Source: Ornithomonoglobus_A sp045532455
GTDB lineage: Bacteria > Bacillota > Clostridia > UBA1381
Direction of reading: 5' to 3'
DNA: 45,288 nt
Assembly: GCA_045532455.1 (NCBI GenBank)
Contig: JAZSFX010000003.1
Coordinates: 1 to 45,288 of the forward strand
The translations under genes and the position numbers were made by a program. This document shows positions 24,554-33,597 of the stretch, one piece after another. The notes beneath the pieces were generated by a model, which saw only the letters and a program-made list of their open reading frames with translations, was not told the origin of the DNA and did not search any database. Numbering within the stretch: the first letter of the stretch is position 1; every line of letters begins with the position of its first letter.

Positions 24554-25281
24554 TCGTCTTCGGGCATATCCCAATTATGATATACGTTTTGTACGTCGTC
24601 GTTATCCTCCAGCATCTCGAGCATTCTGCCCATATTCTTTATACTGTCGGGGTCTGTTAACTCTGTCATTGTCTGCGGTACCATACTGATTTGTGCATCG
24701 GACAGTGTGTATTTTGCCTCCAATGCCTCTCTTACCGCGCCAAAATCTTCGGGTGCGGTTGTTATTTCGATAATGCCCTCCTCGAATTGTATATCCTCGG
24801 CACCTGCTTCGAGTGCGTCCATTGTGATTTCGTCTTCGTCGAAGTCGTCATTTTCTATAATAATAACACCCTTGTTATCGAACATAAAGCTCACACAACC
24901 CGATGTGCCCATATTACCGCCGAATTTATCGAACGCGTGGCGTACGTCTGCGGCAGTTCTGTTACGGTTGTCGGTAAGTGCATCAACAATTACTGCAACA
25001 CCGTTAGGACCGTAGCCCTCATATGTGATACTCTCGTAACTATCGGTATCACCTGAGCCTGCTGCCTTTTTGATAGTACGCTGAATGTTATCGTTTGGCA
25101 TATTGTTAGAACGCGCCTTTGCAATTACGTCCTTTAATCTTGAATTGTTTTCGGGGTCGGGACCGCCATTTTTAACCGCAACAATTATTTCTCTTGCGAT
25201 TTTTGTGAATATTTTTGCTCTTTGTGCGTCGTTTGCGCCTTTTTTACGTTTGATTGTGCTCCATTTTGAATGTCCTGACAT
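24547..25281 (-). CDS. YebC/PmpR family protein
   Basis: 244 residues of the normal family length, opening with SGHSKWSTIKRKKGANDA and with AGSGDTDSYESITYEGYGP in the middle. The family includes DNA-binding regulators and, from more recent work, factors that help ribosomes through proline stretches; which applies here is not shown. The last residues, DNVVQ-like acidic sequence ending PEDEG, finish in a Gly-TAA that lies inside the 103-bp repeat. Confidence 0.93.
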   Translation of the reverse strand: MSGHSKWSTIKRKKGANDAQRAKIFTKIAREIIVAVKNGGPDPENNSRLKDVIAKARSNNMPNDNIQRTIKKAAGSGDTDSYESITYEGYGPNGVAVIVDALTDNRNRTAADVRHAFDKFGGNMGTSGCVSFMFDNKGVIIIENDDFDEDEITMDALEAGAEDIQFEEGIIEITTAPEDFGAVREALEAKYTLSDAQISMVPQTMTELTDPDSIKNMGRMLEMLEDNDDVQNVYHNWDMPEDEG

Positions 25282-25333
25282 TTATTTATCTCTCCCTTTT
25301 TGTAAAATCAACTTCTATTACGTGTTTGGTAAC

Positions 25334-26629
25334 CTATTTAGTAATTATTATACCATATTTTAATTTTAAATCAAGTATTTTTTTCACACTTTCGTTTATG
25401 CGCTCCTCGCTTATTCTGCCCGAGCTTATTGCCGACTCAATTCCTGCCGCAGCAGCTCTTAAATCGGTTGGCATAAGAAGAATATCCACACCTGCTTCCA
25501 CTGCTCTTGTGCATAGCTCGCCCGACGAGTACATCTGTGCAACCGCGCCCATATTCAAGGCATCGGTGATAACTATTCCGTTATAACCGATTTCGCCTCT
25601 TAAATAGTCGGTTATGACCGCCTTTGACACAGTGGCAACATTTTGCGAATCTATTTCCTTAACAAGCAAATGTCCCACCATTACCATATCCGCACCCGCA
25701 TCAATTCCCGACTTAAACGGAAGTGTTTCGGTGTTGTTTAATTCCGCCTTTGTTTTTGGAACAACTGCAACGGTTTTGTGCGTGTCGGCATATGTAGCAC
25801 CGTGTCCCGGAAAGTGCTTTAAGGTACATATTATTCCGCCGTCTTTGAAGCCCCTTACCGCACTCGATACAAGTGTTGCCGCCTCAGTAAAGTCATCACT
25901 GTATGCGCGTTTTCCGATTACGGTGTTTTGCTTGTTCGACCACACGTCTGCAACGGGGGCAAAGTCGAGGTTAAAGCCAAGAGCTGCCATATTCTGTGCT
26001 ATTGTTTTAGCGTTCATATACGCGGTTTCTATACCCTCGTCTTTGTACTCGTACATATCCTTAAATATGGGAAATCCCACGTTTTCCTTTAGTCTGGCAA
26101 TTGAGCCGCCCTCCTGGTCGGTTGAGAAAAACATCGGTATTTTACCCACCTTGGCGGTATCGGAAAGCATTTTTTGAGTTTGCGCTTTAGATACAAAGTT
26201 ATCCTTAAAATATATAATTCCGCCAACGGGGTATTTTTCTATTCCGCCCTTTAGCGCCGACGTTGCACTTTGCACCGTACCCGTACCCGCAAGCGACTCG
26301 GGCGCAACAATAAACATCTGGTATAGCTTCTCGCGTAGTGTCATTGTCGCAAGAATTTCTTCCGCTTTTGCGAGAGGAGCAAGCCCCTCCCCTACGATGT
26401 TTGTGTCATTTGCGGGAGGAGCAAGCTCCTCCCCTACAGTGTTTGTGTTATCGTTTTCGCAGGGTTCGGCGGTTTCCGACGAACCGTTGTTTTCGGGACG
26501 TTCGTGAACGTCCCCTACGGTGTTGGTTTTAGGAACGTCGGGGACGTCCCCTGCGAATTGATGGAATATTCCCACACCAAAAAGCAACACCGTAACTATT
26601 AAAAGTATTCTCCTTAAATTAATATTCAT
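25334..26629 (-). CDS. Glycoside hydrolase family 3 enzyme (NagZ-like beta-N-acetylhexosaminidase)
   Basis: About 431 residues from ATG 26629. A short N-terminal membrane/signal segment (8-24) is followed by a low-complexity linker at about 26-88, built from five in-frame REP-like repeats. The GH3 barrel then starts at AEEILATMTLREKLYQMF. KHFPGHG, ADTHKTV (the His/Asp dyad loop of NagZ) and nucleophile Asp in ITDALNMGA are present. It probably removes GlcNAc from cell wall fragments outside the cell, complementing NagA. It overlaps the upstream vWA gene end by 11 nt. Confidence 0.9.
   Translation of the reverse strand: MNINLRRILLIVTVLLFGVGIFHQFAGDVPDVPKTNTVGDVHERPENNGSSETAEPCENDNTNTVGEELAPPANDTNIVGEGLAPLAKAEEILATMTLREKLYQMFIVAPESLAGTGTVQSATSALKGGIEKYPVGGIIYFKDNFVSKAQTQKMLSDTAKVGKIPMFFSTDQEGGSIARLKENVGFPIFKDMYEYKDEGIETAYMNAKTIAQNMAALGFNLDFAPVADVWSNKQNTVIGKRAYSDDFTEAATLVSSAVRGFKDGGIICTLKHFPGHGATYADTHKTVAVVPKTKAELNNTETLPFKSGIDAGADMVMVGHLLVKEIDSQNVATVSKAVITDYLRGEIGYNGIVITDALNMGAVAQMYSSGELCTRAVEAGVDILLMPTDLRAAAAGIESAISSGRISEERINESVKKILDLKLKYGIIITK
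26370..26554. repeat. Cluster of five REP-like units inside the NagZ-like gene
   Basis: Minus-strand units at 26395-26370, 26437-26412, 26518-26494 and 26554-26531 begin G(T/C)AGGGGA and fold into hairpins with different arms (for example GGGGAGGAGC/GCTCCTCCC). A plus-strand unit at 26459-26486 begins GCAGGGTTCGGCGG. The first two plus their spacers form a 42-bp tandem pair. All keep the reading frame and encode the linker (TNTVGEELAPPAND, TNIVGEGLAPLAKA). Confidence 0.85.
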
Positions 26630-28673
26630 ACTCAATTACGTATCCCATTCTTCCCTGATATGTTTTTGCAAACGGACTGTTTATCAGGTCGTTTCTCTGG
26701 TCGTTCCACGACCATCTTCCGTCTATCTTCCACAACATCAGGTAGAATTCCTCGGCATTGTCGCTGTCAAATCTTGATGGCTCATTTTCGGAGAACCAAT
26801 TCTGATAAACAAACGGCTCGCCCATTACCCAGTGTCCTACTGCTTCACCATATTGGTTGTTGGTGGTGTAGCCGCCAATCCATAGTCTTTCGATACCCGA
26901 TTTTTCTGCAACGGCTATTATTTTATCTTCTTCGTCTTTGCTAGTGATTGTGGCAAGGTGTCCGCCCTTTACTATACATTCCGCATTTGCTTCTTCCCAG
27001 GTTATGTCTTTCTTTATAACCTCGTATCTTGAAGCGTGCTTAACTGCCGCAACAGGAATTACAGGAGTGTACGTTCTGTCGCAATAGCCACGGTATCCGC
27101 CGCCGCTTACACGAACTATAATTCTTCTTTCGGCATCCTGAGCCATTGAAGTATCACTTACGTATTTTACGTGATACATATTCTTTTGCTCTCTGTAGAT
27201 TTCGTCGTATATCTGGCTCATTGATGAAATATCGTCAATGTGGTGATATGTACCGCCTGTACTGCTTGCGATTGTACGAAGTGCCGACGAATCAACACTT
27301 GAGCCAACGCCGATTATGTATACGGGAACACTCTTTTGATTTGCAAGTCTTATAACACTGTCAGGTGTGTTTACACTTTCGTTGTCGTATCCGTCGGTGA
27401 ACACAATAACACATCTTGCACCACTTTGCACGCTCGCGTTCTGGATTGACCTTGCAATAGCGTCATAGCACGCGGTCATACCGTACGGGAACATACTGTT
27501 TACACCGTTTATGAGATTGTCGCGGTTGTTTGTAAACAGACACATCTGCATAACATTTGTATCAAAAGCTATGATTTCTGCCTTGTCGCCCGAATTAAAC
27601 TGCAGCTTTGATAAAAACGTGTTGGTTGCATTTTTGATTTTTGACATATCTGTATTACTTATACTGCTGCTTCGGTCGATTGCAAGGCTTACGTTAAGCG
27701 CGTCTTGTCCGTCAACCTTTGCGGCATATATAACATCTCTTTCGAGGTAGTCGTCTACGTTTAAATATTCTCTTATTATGAATTGCTTTTGCGATAAGTT
27801 TTCGATAGGGTTACCGTATTCGTCAACGACCTTTAAATAGAGCGAGATTTCGGGATACTTTTCGACGTTTGAAGTTACAAGCTCGATTGTTGCGTCTGTT
27901 ACATATTCCGAAACAAACGAGAAGTCAACTGCAAAATCCACTTCCTTGTATCTGTCAAAAGTTATTTTTCGCTCTACGTTTATACCACCGTCTTCTTCTG
28001 TTTCGGTAAATGTAACACGGTATTTTTTACCGTCTTTTTCAAAAGCAGATACCATCAGGTCTGAATCATACTCATCAACTACCGCTATTTCGTCCTTTGA
28101 GTATGCTATTTTTTGTTCTTCTACTCCGAATTCAACCGTTACGTTTGGATAGTCCGACACATCAACATTTGTAACTGTAGGCTTTGCACCTACAATATCC
28201 TCAAGCTCGGCAAACAGTTCTTTATATTCCGAGTCGTCTTTTAGTCGTATTTTTTCTAATGTAGCTTGCGCCGCCTCGTAGTCGTTTGCACTAAGGTTTG
28301 TAACTACTGTGTCTATTAAGCCCTTTGCCTTTTCGTCAGAAATCGGTCTTGGTCCGCTGATGGCAAAGAAAGTAACCAACGCTATAACAACAACCGCCAC
28401 TGCAGCTATTGCGCCAATAAGAATTGTCTTTTTCTTTTTGTCAAAAGCTGTCTTTTGAATGGGAGCTGTTTTTAAAGCCTCCCCCTCAGACTCAGCAACG
28501 CTCACGCTTTCTATGCTCTCATCTGTTTCGTCAACGGGTGTGTTTTGCTCATCAACAATAGGTGTTTCCTGTGTTGCCTCAGGCACAACTGCCTCCTGCT
28601 CAACTTTTGCACCGCAGTTAGAGCAGAACTTTGCATTTTCGTCAAGTTCATTTCCGCAATTAATACATTTCAT
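26619..28673 (-). CDS. Zinc-ribbon, vWA and C-type lectin domain protein
   Basis: 684 residues. The N-terminal zinc ribbon is CINCGNELDENAKFCSNCG. A membrane helix follows at about 84-106 (TILIGAIAAVAVVVIALVTF). An unassigned extracellular part spans about 110-310, then a vWA domain with MIDAS DRSSS and FTDGYDNES. A C-terminal C-type lectin-like domain has WEEANAECIVKGGHLATI and WIGG...NEPSRFD. The ribbon-first order means the zinc ribbon is cytoplasmic and the adhesion-type domains lie outside. It likely binds a ligand or matrix; none can be named. RBS is AAGGGGG. Confidence 0.85.
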   Translation of the reverse strand: MKCINCGNELDENAKFCSNCGAKVEQEAVVPEATQETPIVDEQNTPVDETDESIESVSVAESEGEALKTAPIQKTAFDKKKKTILIGAIAAVAVVVIALVTFFAISGPRPISDEKAKGLIDTVVTNLSANDYEAAQATLEKIRLKDDSEYKELFAELEDIVGAKPTVTNVDVSDYPNVTVEFGVEEQKIAYSKDEIAVVDEYDSDLMVSAFEKDGKKYRVTFTETEEDGGINVERKITFDRYKEVDFAVDFSFVSEYVTDATIELVTSNVEKYPEISLYLKVVDEYGNPIENLSQKQFIIREYLNVDDYLERDVIYAAKVDGQDALNVSLAIDRSSSISNTDMSKIKNATNTFLSKLQFNSGDKAEIIAFDTNVMQMCLFTNNRDNLINGVNSMFPYGMTACYDAIARSIQNASVQSGARCVIVFTDGYDNESVNTPDSVIRLANQKSVPVYIIGVGSSVDSSALRTIASSTGGTYHHIDDISSMSQIYDEIYREQKNMYHVKYVSDTSMAQDAERRIIVRVSGGGYRGYCDRTYTPVIPVAAVKHASRYEVIKKDITWEEANAECIVKGGHLATITSKDEEDKIIAVAEKSGIERLWIGGYTTNNQYGEAVGHWVMGEPFVYQNWFSENEPSRFDSDNAEEFYLMLWKIDGRWSWNDQRNDLINSPFAKTYQGRMGYVIEYEY

Positions 28674-28759
28674 AATAAAATACCCCCTTAGGTTTTTTCG
28701 TGTGTTTATTTATATTTTTAATATTGTACAAGTTTTTACGGGTGAAGGCTTATCCTCTC

Positions 28760-28957
28760 CTATAACATAACCTCGTAGCCCGCGTCTGTTATGGTTTGTA
28801 TTAAAACCTCTTTTGCAACGTCTTTTGTTAGCTCTACAACTGCCTCGCCGCCATTTTCGAGCGATACGGTAGCATTAACACCGTCGATGGCATTTAGCGC
28901 CGCTTCTACTCTACCCGTACAGTGCGTGCACATCATTCCTTTTATTTTAATAACCAT
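28760..28957 (-). CDS. Possible separately translated CopZ-like chaperone (internal start in copA)
   Basis: Within copA, on the coding strand, GAGGAGGA (28972-28965) stands 7 nt before an in-frame ATG (28957-28955). Translation from there gives a 65-residue HMA protein (MVIKIKGMMCTHCTGR...), the exact size of a free CopZ. The SD falls in the codons for Lys-Glu-Glu-Asp of the linker. This may allow internal initiation, or may be a relic of two genes that became fused. Inferred from sequence only. Confidence 0.4.
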   Translation of the reverse strand: MVIKIKGMMCTHCTGRVEAALNAIDGVNATVSLENGGEAVVELTKDVAKEVLIQTITDAGYEVML

Positions 28958-31204
28958 TTTGTTGTCCTCCTCTTTTTTTGTGGTTGTTTTTTTATTAAAA
29001 AATCTGAGTCTTAGTGCGTTTGATACCACAAACACCGAGCTTAAGCTCATTGCCGCCGCCGCTATCATCGGGTTTAGCTTTACACCAAGCGTTGTGTACA
29101 ACACTCCTGCGGCAACGGGAATGCCAAGCACGTTGTAGAAAAATGCCCAGAACAGATTTTGTTTTATGTTTTTTATAACCGCCGAAGATAGCTTTATTGC
29201 ATTTGCAACGGAAATTAAATCGTTATTCATAAGCACGATATCTGCCGAGTCGATTGCTATATCTGTACCGTTGCCGATGGCAATGCCCACATCTGCTCTC
29301 ACAAGTGCGGGTGCGTCGTTTATTCCGTCGCCTACCATTGCGACCTTGCCCTGTTGCTGCAGTTTTCGAATTTCCTTTTCCTTATCCTGAGGCAATACCT
29401 CGGATATTATGTGGGAGATACCTACCTCTTTGCCGATTGCCTCGGCAGTGGTGCGGTTATCGCCCGTGAGCATTATAACTTTTATGCCCATTTTAATCAG
29501 TTCTTTTATTGCGTTTTTACTGCTCTTTTTTATTGTATCTCTTATTGCGATTATTCCTATAAATTCCCCATCTTTTGCAAAGTAGAGTGCTGTTTTTCCA
29601 TTCACTGCAAGGGTTGTATTCTCCTGCACCGATATCTTATTTTGCCTCATCATTTTGTAGTTGCCGCCAAGAATTTTGAAGTTTTCGATTTTTCCCGTTA
29701 TGCCTTGTCCCTCAATTTGCTCAAAGTCGGTTACTTCCATTAAATTATGTCCCTCTGCTCTTTTGCAGATTGCAAGGGACAAGGGGTGAGACGACTTCGA
29801 CTCGAGCGACGCGGCAATTGAGAGTAATTCGTCTTGTGTAATACCATTTGGAATAATATCCGTAACAGATGGCTTTCCCTCTGTGATTGTGCCTGTTTTA
29901 TCCAACACAACGGTGTTTATTTTGTGTGTGGTTTCAAGCGCGGTGGCATTTTTTATTAAAATTCCCGACCTTGCACCATTGCCCGTTCCTACCATTATTG
30001 CAGTGGGAGTGGCAAGTCCCAACGCGCACGGACACGAGATAACAAGCACTGAAATTGCCATCGAAAGTGCGTGGCTTATGGGATAGCCCATAATGAGCCA
30101 TACAATAAGAGTTATTACGGAAATTGAAATAACAACGGGTACAAATATACCGCTTACCTTATCGGCAAGCTTTGCTATTGGCGCTTTTGATGATGACGCC
30201 TCCTCAACAAGCTTTATAATCTGAGCAAGCGTGGTATCCTCGCCGATTTTTTGTACCTGTATTTTTATATATCCGCTTTGCAAAAGTGTTGCACCAACAA
30301 CACCATCGCCCACATTTTTTTCTACAGGGATACTCTCGCCCGTTATTGCGCTTTCGTCAACAGCACCGCTGCCCTCGATTATAACAGCATCAACAGGAAT
30401 GGTCTGACCCGACTTTACCACAACAATATCTCCTACAACTACATCTTGTGTGGGGATTGTTAGCTCTTTTCCCTCACGTATGACGGTGGCGGTTTTGGGT
30501 GTTAAGTCCATTAATTTTTCTATTGCCTCGGTAGTTTTGCCCTTTGCGCGTGCCTCGAAGAATTTGCCGAGTGTTATGAGTGTTAAAATCATTGCTGCGC
30601 CTTCAAAATAGAGGTTCATCATATATTCGTGCGCCATTTGGAGATTTTGGTGTCCCAAAGCGTACATTATGGCATAGATGGAGGCCACCCCGTACACAAA
30701 AGAGGCGAGTGAGCCTATTGCAATGAGTGTATCCATATTGGGTGAGCCGCGAAAGAGCGACTTAAAACCGTTTATGAAGAACTTTTTGTTTACGAGCATT
30801 ACGGGGAGCGTTAGCAGAAGTTGGGTAAATGCAAAAATTCCTGCATTTTTCACGTCGTCGAATACTGATAAAAACGGAAAATGCCACATATGACCCATAG
30901 AAATATACATAAGCGGTATTAAGAATGCGATTGATACTATAAGTCTTGTTTTTTCGCTTATTTCGGTGGTGTTTTTTTGCACGCTTTCTGTTTTACCAAA
31001 AACACTTGCTCCGTAGCCGCCGTTTTGCACTGCTCTTATGATGTCAGTTTCGGTTACGGTGTTTTCGTCAAATTCAACCGTCATTGAATTTTTTAAAAGG
31101 TTTACGTTTACCTCGTCAACACCATCTAGTGCACGTACGCATTTGTCAACGTGAGAAGAACACGCCGAGCACGTCATTCCCGTTATGTTGAATTTTTTCT
31201 TCAT
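28760..31204 (-). CDS. copA: Copper-exporting P1B-type ATPase with C-terminal CopZ-like domain
   Basis: 814 residues. An N-terminal HMA domain has GMTCSAC (Cys12, Cys15). The membrane metal site is Cys391-Pro-Cys393 in VISCPCALG, the phosphorylated Asp435 is in DKTGTIT, and GDGINDAPAL closes the ATPase. It exports Cu(I) using ATP. After the last membrane helices a Lys/Glu linker leads to a second HMA domain with MMCTHC, a 65-residue copy of CopZ. The join contains its own SD sequence and ATG (see next entry). No csoR/copY gene is nearby. Confidence 0.95.
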   Translation of the reverse strand: MKKKFNITGMTCSACSSHVDKCVRALDGVDEVNVNLLKNSMTVEFDENTVTETDIIRAVQNGGYGASVFGKTESVQKNTTEISEKTRLIVSIAFLIPLMYISMGHMWHFPFLSVFDDVKNAGIFAFTQLLLTLPVMLVNKKFFINGFKSLFRGSPNMDTLIAIGSLASFVYGVASIYAIMYALGHQNLQMAHEYMMNLYFEGAAMILTLITLGKFFEARAKGKTTEAIEKLMDLTPKTATVIREGKELTIPTQDVVVGDIVVVKSGQTIPVDAVIIEGSGAVDESAITGESIPVEKNVGDGVVGATLLQSGYIKIQVQKIGEDTTLAQIIKLVEEASSSKAPIAKLADKVSGIFVPVVISISVITLIVWLIMGYPISHALSMAISVLVISCPCALGLATPTAIMVGTGNGARSGILIKNATALETTHKINTVVLDKTGTITEGKPSVTDIIPNGITQDELLSIAASLESKSSHPLSLAICKRAEGHNLMEVTDFEQIEGQGITGKIENFKILGGNYKMMRQNKISVQENTTLAVNGKTALYFAKDGEFIGIIAIRDTIKKSSKNAIKELIKMGIKVIMLTGDNRTTAEAIGKEVGISHIISEVLPQDKEKEIRKLQQQGKVAMVGDGINDAPALVRADVGIAIGNGTDIAIDSADIVLMNNDLISVANAIKLSSAVIKNIKQNLFWAFFYNVLGIPVAAGVLYTTLGVKLNPMIAAAAMSLSSVFVVSNALRLRFFNKKTTTKKEEDNKMVIKIKGMMCTHCTGRVEAALNAIDGVNATVSLENGGEAVVELTKDVAKEVLIQTITDAGYEVML

Positions 31205-31219
31205 TTAAATCACCCGATA

Positions 31220-31265
31220 TAGTTATAACTAATTATATTGTATCATTTTTTTATGTTTTAGTCAA
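31220..31265 (-). promoter_or_regulatory. copA promoter with palindromic start-site element
   Basis: On the minus strand TTGACT (31265-31260), 17 nt, TACAAT (31242-31237) form a sigma-A promoter. Just downstream, over the expected start site, is a perfect 12-bp palindrome, TAGTTATAACTA (31220-31231). It could be a repressor site, but it does not match the TACANNTGTA CopY box. Confidence 0.65.
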
Positions 31266-31275
31266 GAAAAAAAAC

Positions 31276-31337
31276 GGGAGGGACCGGCGTCCCCGACGGT
31301 CCGCTTACGGTCTGCGCTAAAAGAAACCGTCCCCTAC
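31276..31337. repeat. REPIN-like inward pair at the end of the SLH gene
   Basis: Plus-strand unit 31276-31304 (GGGAGGGACCGGCG, ending GACGGTCCGC) faces a minus-strand unit 31337-31309 beginning GTAGGGGACGGTT and ending GCGCAGACCG. The GTAG of the second supplies the TAG stop of the SLH protein gene. Confidence 0.75.
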
Positions 31338-33583
31338 GACAAAACTATAATTCGTACTCTGTTCTTTTCGGTATATACGTCTGCACTGTAATTGGTGTAA
31401 ATGTCGTTAAATTCATCTACGGTAATCATATCGTATGCCGAGGAATACGAGTTCTTTATATAAATCTGCACCTTATCAGACATTATGTGGGTGGTATTTC
31501 CCATTTTAAGCTCCAAGCCATTTATATAAGAAATTTTACTTGTATTGACCTTACCAAGTGTCGATATTGACGATACACTCTTTCCATCAGTAACAATTTT
31601 TACCGCCTGAGAAGAGCGGACACCAAAGGTTTTCCCTTGTGTTGATACACTCTGCTCTGTACCTTCTGTAATATACGAATAACGTCCCGAAAGCGACATT
31701 CCACCGCTATTTGAAGTTGCGCTTGTGATTATTCCGTAGGTGTACAAATCACCTGTTACGTCTTCTAAGATAAGCTCATCAATTTCGCCTAAGCCATTCT
31801 TTGACGCGTACAATACGGATGTTTCCTGAATGGTTTGTGAGTTAAGACGTTGCGGATATACTGCCCCATACAATGCGCTCTCGTTGCTTTGTGTGGTAGA
31901 AACCTCAAGTATTTTCACATCACTTGCAAGTGGTGTTGTACCAAGCTTTTTAGAGTTATCAGTCCATACGAATTTTCCATATTCATTACTATCCTCCGAC
32001 ATTCTCGAAACAGTTGCAACACCGTCTTTTAACGTTAGAGAAACAATATCGTTTAATAGTGAACTATAGCTCTTGTTTGTGATATATTCATATACCTCGC
32101 CCGAGGGGCTTGCAATTTTTACATAGTTCTTTGTAACAGTTGTGCCCGAAACGGTAGTCTCTTTTGTTCCCACTCCGCAAAGGAAGCCGTAAACATATGA
32201 GCTTATTTGCGCATTGCTTGCGACGTCTGCAACATCACCGTCTTTACCCAAAAGGAGTGTAACGGTGTCGCCAAGCTTATAAGTACCGTTTGAGGAAAGC
32301 TTTGAAAATGCGCCAAGTCCCTCTAGCTTATACGTATTGCCCGAAACTGTAATTGACGTTGGTGTATCTGTATTTGGTGTTGCACTCTCGTAAATTCCCG
32401 TTACCTTTTTGGAGTATACAAGTGCAATATCAAGCTCTTTTAAGTAGTATGCAATATCGTTTGTTTTAACGTCTGTGATTGCAGATTTTACTCCGTCGCG
32501 CATAACGGTGAGTGATGAAGAAGCACCAAAGGCGGTGTACCAATCCGACGAATTAACCGTCTTTGGACCGACGGTTGTTCCCGACGTACACATTACATAG
32601 TCAATTTCACCGTTTTGTGCATAGGTTATACGCACAACGTCGCCCATCTTTAAAGATGCGAGGGCTGATTGCGCGTCAACCTTACTTGAATTTTTGTAGA
32701 ATACGGTGTCATTTTTTATATCCACCTGATTGAACGAGCCATTTTTATATGTAACAATTCCGTTTCCCAAAACTGAGTAAACCATCTGCTTATCACTGCC
32801 ATCGTTGCGGTTATCGGGAATAAAGGCAACAACGGTATCGTTATTTCTTAAAACCATACTGCCCTGCATACCGATATTTGACAGCGCAAGCGTGGGGGCA
32901 TAGTTATATGTACCCGACGAGGTAAATATCTTGCCCTCTGCAATGGATGCATCCTCGTTTGTGGTGGAAATAAGAACAACGTCGTCTATAATGCTTCTGT
33001 TAAATGTGGAAAGATAAGTACTTTGTGAGCCTTTTTGCTTTGCATTTAAGGTGTTATACACCATTGTTGCAACGTCGCGTCGAGTTAGTGCCTCGCCCAC
33101 AGATTTATCTATGTTATCCAATATGCCTATGTTTTTTGCTATGCCTATCTGTCCGTCGGGCCAGCTTGCGCCAAAGTCCTCGTTTGTGTAGCCCAAAACA
33201 CGAAGAAACATTGTTGCCGCCTCCTCATACAAAACTGTGTTCTGAGGACGGAACGTTGCGTCTAAGTACCCCGTACAGAGTCCGTTCTTTATAGCAACTG
33301 TAACATATGGAGACGACCAGTGTGTATAGGGAACGTCTTTGAACGGTGATGTTTTTGCGCCTATTGCAACAGAGTTTCTGTAAGACGACGCCGCAACCGC
33401 AATTTTTGTACACTCGGCACGCGAAACGAGTGCGTCGTAGCGCATATTTCCGTCAGGGTCGCCCTGCATTATAGAAAGCTCGCTTAAAAATTCCGAAACG
33501 TTATCGGAGTATTTTGGTGCTCCGTATGCAGTGGTTGCACACAGCATAAGAGAGAGAGCCATTGTGTATATTATTTTCCTCAT
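31334..33583 (-). CDS. S-layer homology domain protein
   Basis: 749 residues. A signal peptide (MRKIIYTMALSLMLCATTAYGA) leads into three SLH repeats over about 25-190, including FKDVPYTHWSSPYVTVAI and GYLDATFRPQNTVLYEEAA. These anchor proteins to pyruvylated wall polymers. The rest is a long beta-rich region with repeated KxGDVVxI-type strands and no recognised enzyme. It begins 14 bp after the MacB-like permease, so it belongs to the efflux operon. The stop codon is inside a REP-like unit. Confidence 0.85.
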   Translation of the reverse strand: MRKIIYTMALSLMLCATTAYGAPKYSDNVSEFLSELSIMQGDPDGNMRYDALVSRAECTKIAVAASSYRNSVAIGAKTSPFKDVPYTHWSSPYVTVAIKNGLCTGYLDATFRPQNTVLYEEAATMFLRVLGYTNEDFGASWPDGQIGIAKNIGILDNIDKSVGEALTRRDVATMVYNTLNAKQKGSQSTYLSTFNRSIIDDVVLISTTNEDASIAEGKIFTSSGTYNYAPTLALSNIGMQGSMVLRNNDTVVAFIPDNRNDGSDKQMVYSVLGNGIVTYKNGSFNQVDIKNDTVFYKNSSKVDAQSALASLKMGDVVRITYAQNGEIDYVMCTSGTTVGPKTVNSSDWYTAFGASSSLTVMRDGVKSAITDVKTNDIAYYLKELDIALVYSKKVTGIYESATPNTDTPTSITVSGNTYKLEGLGAFSKLSSNGTYKLGDTVTLLLGKDGDVADVASNAQISSYVYGFLCGVGTKETTVSGTTVTKNYVKIASPSGEVYEYITNKSYSSLLNDIVSLTLKDGVATVSRMSEDSNEYGKFVWTDNSKKLGTTPLASDVKILEVSTTQSNESALYGAVYPQRLNSQTIQETSVLYASKNGLGEIDELILEDVTGDLYTYGIITSATSNSGGMSLSGRYSYITEGTEQSVSTQGKTFGVRSSQAVKIVTDGKSVSSISTLGKVNTSKISYINGLELKMGNTTHIMSDKVQIYIKNSYSSAYDMITVDEFNDIYTNYSADVYTEKNRVRIIVLS

Positions 33584-33597
33584 ATAATTCTTCCTTT

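Noticed and set aside
26370..26554. Regularly spaced short repeats that might be a CRISPR array
   Set aside because: The units are palindromic with changing arms, spacing is irregular, and they are translated in frame in a gene. No cas genes are present.
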